From: Apostichopus japonicus
Taxonomy: Eukaryota; Echinodermata; Holothuroidea; Aspidochirotida; Stichopodidae
Direction: 5' to 3'
DNA length: 64,000 nt
NCBI RefSeq assembly: GCF_037975245.1
Contig: NC_092575.1
Span: 5,323,501 to 5,387,500, forward strand
The position numbers and the translations under genes were made by a program. How positions within the stretch are numbered: the first letter of the stretch is position 1; each line of letters starts with the position of its first letter. The notes beneath the pieces are model-generated. The model had not been told where the DNA came from, searched no databases, and worked only from the letters and a program-made list of their open reading frames with translations. Shown here one piece after another: positions 50,965-64,000 of the stretch.

Positions 50965-53900
50965 CTTTGCCAAATAACATTTTTGCTATAATATTTATGT
51001 GTTGTTACTATACGGGACATAAGTCTCCCAACTGGTTTATTGGGCCTTGTTCCAACATTTTAAGTCTACGTTTGACTTTATATAGCTGTATGTGTGGATG
51101 CGATTCGTATACTGACGGTTGAAGTTCATCACTATATTAACGGTACAAAATCAGTTGCGTAGCGAAGAAGCTACAGGGCCTCGGTGCAGCGCTAGAAATG
51201 GGCCCCCACAAATGAAAGTCCACGTTCACTGAAGCCCAGCAATGATAGTGATATTTGGCATCTCCAGACGACCAGACTCATCTCTCTATATCGAGATAAA
51301 GATTTTGTATGAGGGCATTTGACGGAAAGCAATGGTGTATGCAGTATTTAGATTTAACAACACTATATTAAAAAAAAGGGGGAAATTTTACTTACTGTAT
51401 TATTTTATTCTTTGAGTTGCAGAACATATAGTACTCTATTTTATCAGATTTACACATTTATTTTTGGGGTTGTAAAAAAATGAAGGTTTTTGAAGGTGGA
51501 TAAACGGTGGATAATTCATACGTACAAACCATTCTTGAAAATATGCAAGTGAAAGACAATGAGGTCTTAAATAATTAGCAGTCCTCAAGTTACGTTCAAA
51601 AACGAAACATCATCATTGAATATTATTGGTTTTCTATATAGGGGAGGCGTTTGCTTAATTACTCTGTATCGTAAGTTGAAATAACGATGAAAATTACAAG
51701 TCTGTGCGTCAAAACAATCGGGGTGGTTTGGGGGGGGGGGGGTGAGGATAGAAGATATAACTACAATAACATCAAGAATGTGACATTGGCAAGGAGCTGA
51801 TTATTTACTAAACGAGAACTTTGATATAGAGAGAGCTGATTACCCAGCCTGCCAAAATAGGTGGCAGTATAATGGAATCTTCTATAGACTCTCCATCTAT
51901 CTCTCTCACTATACTGATCACGCTATAGCTTTTATAATTTGACATGAGTCGCGAATCTCTTATTCAGTAAGATTATCAGGTGCTTTTATTATTTACCTTG
52001 TAGACATAACGGATAAAATATAATTTATCTTAATCTGGGGCTGTATACTTGTAAATTTTTGTCCTCACTTTCCTTATTTACGGAAGCGTAGACTAAGTGT
52101 TGTGGTTCGAATTTTGTTTTGTTTTTTGGGAGGGGGGGGGGGGGCATACTCTTCATGAGTCTGATTCAATTTTTCATGGGCATATTTTCCCTGCCTCAAC
52201 CGAAATGTTTCCCCTTGGCCCGGTTCACTTATTTTTATCGAATAGAGTTCAATTGAATTATTTATCATAAGGACTCTAGCCAAAGATAATTGGGTTCGGT
52301 CGGTCTCAGAAGATTGGTCGATCCTTATACCGACGGTCGCGCACCCGTCACTTTCTGTAAAATTTGCGGTACTCTCTTGGTGTGACTGGAGTGAAAATAT
52401 AGTGTAGTAAATTGAACGGACGCATGTCTACGGTGGCTTACTAGAGACATAGGAAAGAAAAATATTTGAGATTAAAAGTCAAAAGTTTGAGATAAAAAGT
52501 CAAAGAGATTTTGGTACACTTAAAGTTTTTTATGCCACCGTACCTGTGAGGACGAAAACAGTCTAGAAGGTTTTGCGAAGACCGCCACCATTTTCTGTTT
52601 TGTTTTAAGAATATGGGCCCATGCATGGGTTTCCATTAGTGCAAAACTTTGATCAACCCTCACGGAAAATGTTGATTCATAAACATCAGATCCCCCCCCC
52701 AAAAAAAAAATAGGGGGAAGGGGTGGGTAATCGACTAAGGGTAACGTTAAAGCTAAAATATCTAACGCGACCGAATATTGGTAGAAGTGACAAATAGCAT
52801 ACACGTTCTTTTACTTACCACACTAGTCTTGGTTCCGCGTACGTGTATGACAAGCCAGGTTGGCTTAGCATTCCATAGTTAAAGATATCTGTGCCCATGG
52901 CCACCTCCATTTTAGTCGAGGGAAATTCAAGAGCCTTTATTAGCACAACCTTGAGATTAGACCCAATTTTTTTCCTTAATTGATAGTCAAAATGTGCCTC
53001 AGAGTGTACCATTTGACTTAAACTTAATTTTCTCGTGGGATCCCACTCCCCCACCCCCCCCCCCCATAGGAGTCGGCACTAAAGTGACCTCTAGGCCACA
53101 TCTCCTTTTACAATTTTCAACCACCTAAATCAGTCGAAGGAATTTATAATCCTCTGCCCCCGCCCCACGCCCACCAACCTTTGAAACCTGACACGCCACT
53201 GTCTTAAATACAATGAAATTCTGCATTTTGGACAATCTGTGATGTACAGGCAACGTCCGATCAAATTAGACATATTGAGTAAATCGTCTTTTTCTACAGC
53301 TGACATGAGCAAGGATTTGCTAGTAGCACCCATGCATCGGGAGAAGAAATATATCACGTTGTTCTTTCACATGACTACATGGACTCTATGAACCCGGTGG
53401 CTAGAGTGCTTGTGAGCTAAACAGTACAGTAACCGGGTGGGTGTAAATGCTTCTCTCTCTTCAAACGTATTTCGAACAGGGCAGGGGCAGCCTTGCACCC
53501 CCCCACCCCCACCCACCACCCCCCACCCAGCACCCATTAGTCTCTTTGGGGGGCACTCTTGAAAATAAAAAAAATAATAAATAAATTTTAAAACAACAGA
53601 CAAAGATAAGGTGCTCGTCTTATCCTCATTCCCTCACTCCTTTCCTTTAGCTTTGAATAAACCCCACCGTCTAGTTGTCGATACCCCATTTTTTTTAAAT
53701 TATTCTACAAAGACTGGGCTTGGCCCAGCTCAATCAGTCCACAAACTTATATTGATAATGACTACACGAGGGGGTGAAGTGGTTATAGCTCCATGGTGTT
53801 AGCTACCAACTGAAAGGACCGAGTGTGTGGGGTCTCTATATGCCTCTAAGATGGAGTGGAATAATAATAACTAACTGGTTATAGACACGTCTCTCATTTT

Positions 53901-54300
53901 CTCAACGGTTGTGGGTGCTATGTTTTCTAGAGCAATTTGTTGGTTTAGAGTCACTGATTTTTCTTACATTAAAAGATCATGGTGGAGGATTTATGAGGCT
54001 TGTGAAGAAGAAAAAAACAATTTACTGAACAAACATTAATGGTAGGAGCCGCAGGTTACCGATGTTAACCTCCTGATTTGCTCATCTCGATAAGTTACTT
54101 ATCAAATCCTGGGCCTACAGTCAATCTTTTTCTGTGACTGATAAGTGGTAATTGACACGATGGTGTATTTGAACGATTAATGAAACGTAGGTGATTGGTT
54201 TTACACATACATAAAACTAGTGCACACACGGATTCATTTCTACTGATGCAACTACGGTGTTCCAAACATGCATGTATGTCTTTGGACATACAGTACATGT
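49655..54300. other. Intergenic region between Rab24-like and SMIM14
   Basis: AT-rich, with poly-G/C tracts at about 51,730, 52,130, 52,690, 53,055 and 53,500 and a (TA)n at 50,919-50,958. Fragments such as AGTTGCGTAGCGAAG at about 51,160 look like remnants of dispersed repeats. Open frames stay under 95 codons and show no motif. No gene supported. Confidence 0.5.
50408..50450 (-). ncRNA. Degenerate hammerhead-like hairpin
   Basis: On the minus strand: TTGGTGA, stem GATCC/GGATC, then GAAAC. It has the layout of a hammerhead core, but CUGANGA is changed at C3 and A6, which should abolish cleavage. Similar hairpins occur in Penelope-like and retrozyme-type repeats. Probably a dead fragment of such a repeat. 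Confidence 0.35.
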
Positions 54301-54319
54301 AACTCCGTTCATGACGCGT

Positions 54320-54643
54320 TTTGGCTTGATTGGCCTGCCATATGATCCCGCCCTGGGTGACGTATCTTATGTTTACAACTCCAGCCTAGCCATTCACATA
54401 AACTTACGTACGTTTATCCTGTAGCATATGCGCCGAAGACCGGTTTTGTTGTACACTCGATTTCCGAAATTGTTTATCACTGCACTCTGTCTACTGCACC
54501 AGGAAAAGTTTTTCGATTTCTGAAATATGGCTATGGATAAGCAACCTTAGTTCTCGAGTATCGCCTTCATGAAATCGTCTTAGAATAATAGCTAAGAATT
54601 TCCACCCTTTAAACGCTGTCCTGCATCTGTGATCTGTAACTTT
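54320..54643 (+). promoter_or_regulatory. Candidate SMIM14 promoter and 5' exon
   Basis: Inverted CCAAT box (GATTGG, 54,328-54,333), a CCCGCCC Sp-type site (54,347-54,353) and a TGACGT CRE-like site (54,358-54,363) cluster in locally GC-richer sequence. CTTT/GTAAGT at 54,644 is a plausible donor for a non-coding first exon spliced to 55,612. Transcription start not determinable here. Confidence 0.4.
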
Positions 54644-55459
54644 GTAAGTCGTTTTGTATTTACTTTGATCCTAGGTTAGGCTAGTATACTGTAGGTGTGA
54701 ATTTATGTAACATTACAAAACTGCACCAAGGCTATCTGTACTCAACAGGCCTAACTTAGTGCAGACTGCTACTGTGCTGTAGGCTAGTTTACAACTTCTC
54801 ATGCCTAGCCTGCAGGAAGGACTATCCATAATGTTGAGTATTTGGTGAAGGTACTAATTTAGAATCCGTACCAGTACATTCATATGGAACTCATTTAATT
54901 CATTTGGAACTCTTAATTCATTTGGAACAACTTGGAACAACAATTACTGAGTGTACCATACTGTACTGTACATAATGAAGTTGTAAAAAAAAGTGAAATA
55001 TGACAAGTGTTCTTTGAAAAGTCTTTGACTATTGAACTCAGAGTATCTCAAAGTAATTGTGGCAACCTTGAGTTAGAGAACTTGTTTGTGGTAAATTGTT
55101 TGGACATTGCTTCACAAAAAAGTAGAAATTCACCTAATGTGTTTTGTTTTGTCTTTTAATTTTACTGTACCAGAAGGTTCAAATTATGTTACTTCAAGTG
55201 TACTTATTTGGTCATTATGTCCATAGCTTTTCAAAGTTGTAAAGACCAAACTTCATCAAACAAATGTACTGTATTGTCTATGTACTTAAAAGTTTGATGG
55301 AGTACATTGCAATGAATGATTGGAGTTTCTCATATAAAATACAACGGTTTCTGTGTACAAAACCTGCTATGTCACATTCATGATATTTCCAGTCATACAG
55401 CACTTTGTATACTGCAGTGATTTGAAATGCAATACCGAATAAATTATTCCTGATATTGA

Positions 55460-62949
<7,490 letters not shown>

Positions 62950-63485
62950 AGACGACTATAACTGACTACGAACATGCCTTACTTACTGTACATCACGCCA
63001 TCTCTAACATGAACGTGTGTGTCATAATCTGTCATTCCTTTACATTCTTCCATTTCTTTGAACGGGAGATCAGCAAACTAACGTCAAACTTTCCTGCATC
63101 TGTTCTAAGCTTCTGTCATTTGGTATTCATGAATTTCTAGGACCAAGTGATTTGATTCTTCTTCAGTCAACATAAATTAGCTGTTTTCTTTTTTTGAGGG
63201 GGGGTCCAGCTTTTGCCCATTTTGTGTACGTTCCCCCTTTAGTCGAAATATGCTGCTACTGTATGCACATTTTAGATGATACAGTCCTTGGACCTCATTT
63301 TCCTGGGGGGTGGGGGGGGGAAGGGAATTGATGAAAGTATGTAACTTGCCAAGTTTAAATTCTCATCAAAAATATTTTAGAATGGAAAAGACCGTTTTCC
63401 CAGGCTGTTGACAAATAATGTAAATAATGATCACATGGGATGGTTTTTATGATGACAAAAAAAATAAAACATTTTGAAATATTTC
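62950..63485 (+). other. SMIM14 3' UTR with poly(A) signal
   Basis: AATAAA at 63,463-63,468 is the first canonical signal after the stop and implies a 3' UTR of about 530 bases. It holds a poly-G tract near 63,305. Sequence beyond it to 64,000 shows no gene. Confidence 0.6.
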
Positions 63486-64000
63486 TTAGTAAACTATAAA
63501 CTTTTTGTCCTCATTAGCCATCTGTGGTCATGCTGTGCTCTGTTCACTTCTCAGATTTATCATCAGACAAGACACATTCAACTGAAAAAGAAAGGCATTC
63601 AATATATATCTATATATTATAAACCGTAACACAGTATCTCTACAGACGATGTACAATAGTGCATTGCTTTAGCCATGCCACTCAGTTGTGGTTTGTAAAT
63701 TAGCCTTCATCATATTATATAGTAGAGAAGTATATTGGATTTAAAGAAAATTACCTACAGTAGATAAACAAGAGATTATATCTCAACCAGCCACATTTCT
63801 AACCGATCAGAATTGGCAACAGATTTTTCAGACTGTTATATCGACAACCGCTTGCTCCTTATTGTAACTGGGAAAAGTTTGGATTGGTAATTTTTCTAAT
63901 TACAAAGATTCTTTGTGACCTGTTATAAAGCAGGCATTTTTAGCTGCTGGTGTCGAAACGTTTATTCTGTCATTTTGCTGAAGAAGCACAAAGGTATTGC

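Noticed and set aside
52815-53357. Minus-strand frames of 79 and 75 codons
   Set aside because: No motif; flanked by poly-C/G tracts in sequence that looks like decayed repeats.

Overview
This is animal nuclear DNA: AT-rich, intron-bearing, dense in tandem repeats and non-autonomous mobile elements, with no bacterial-style operons. Two split genes can be read on the + strand by assembling exons across GT/AG splice sites. One is the 3' part of a Rab24-like small GTPase (45.8-49.7 kb). The other is a complete SMIM14 (C4orf34) orthologue of 98 codons (55.6-62.9 kb). The repeat style (tRNA-derived SINEs, foldback elements, long poly-G tracts, TACTG-rich satellites) would fit a marine invertebrate deuterostome such as an echinoderm. 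That placement is inference; the sequence alone does not fix the species.

Layout. 0-4.6 kb: a 3.15-kb block present twice, carrying a 331-bp tandem repeat and a recurring 23-bp palindrome. 4.6-9.8 kb: AT-rich DNA with hairpins and short tandem repeats, no gene seen. 9.8-11.3 kb: a foldback element and a TTAA-flanked MITE. 11.3-14.2 kb: no supportable gene. 14.2-24.6 kb: about 34 copies of a ~240-bp satellite, interrupted by three foldback elements with exact or near-exact 8-bp target-site duplications. 25.3-44.1 kb: a tandem array of ~980-bp units. Each unit carries, on the minus strand, a 67-nt exon-like block with splice sites and one open frame, usually followed by a 17-20-nt microexon-like block. 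44.1-45.4 kb: single-copy DNA with a candidate minus-strand exon whose phase matches the array exons. 45.47-45.79 kb: a pure (TA)100 tract joined to a (GGAC)n tract. 45.8-49.7 kb: Rab24-like exons with SINEs and a 63-bp minisatellite in the introns. 49.7-54.3 kb: intergenic. 54.3-63.5 kb: SMIM14 with a candidate promoter, five exons (the first tentative) and a poly(A) signal.

The most unusual item is the exon-like array. At least 18 intact copies of the same 67-nt block keep an acceptor, a donor and one open frame. Adding the 20-nt or 17-nt block gives a multiple of three. This could be a repeat-encoding or alternatively spliced exon cluster of an unrecognised gene, or a tandem duplication that merely carries an old exon along. 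RNA data would decide. The two recognised genes act in different places (Rab24 in autophagy and late endocytic traffic, SMIM14 in the endoplasmic reticulum membrane), and nothing here suggests they work together.
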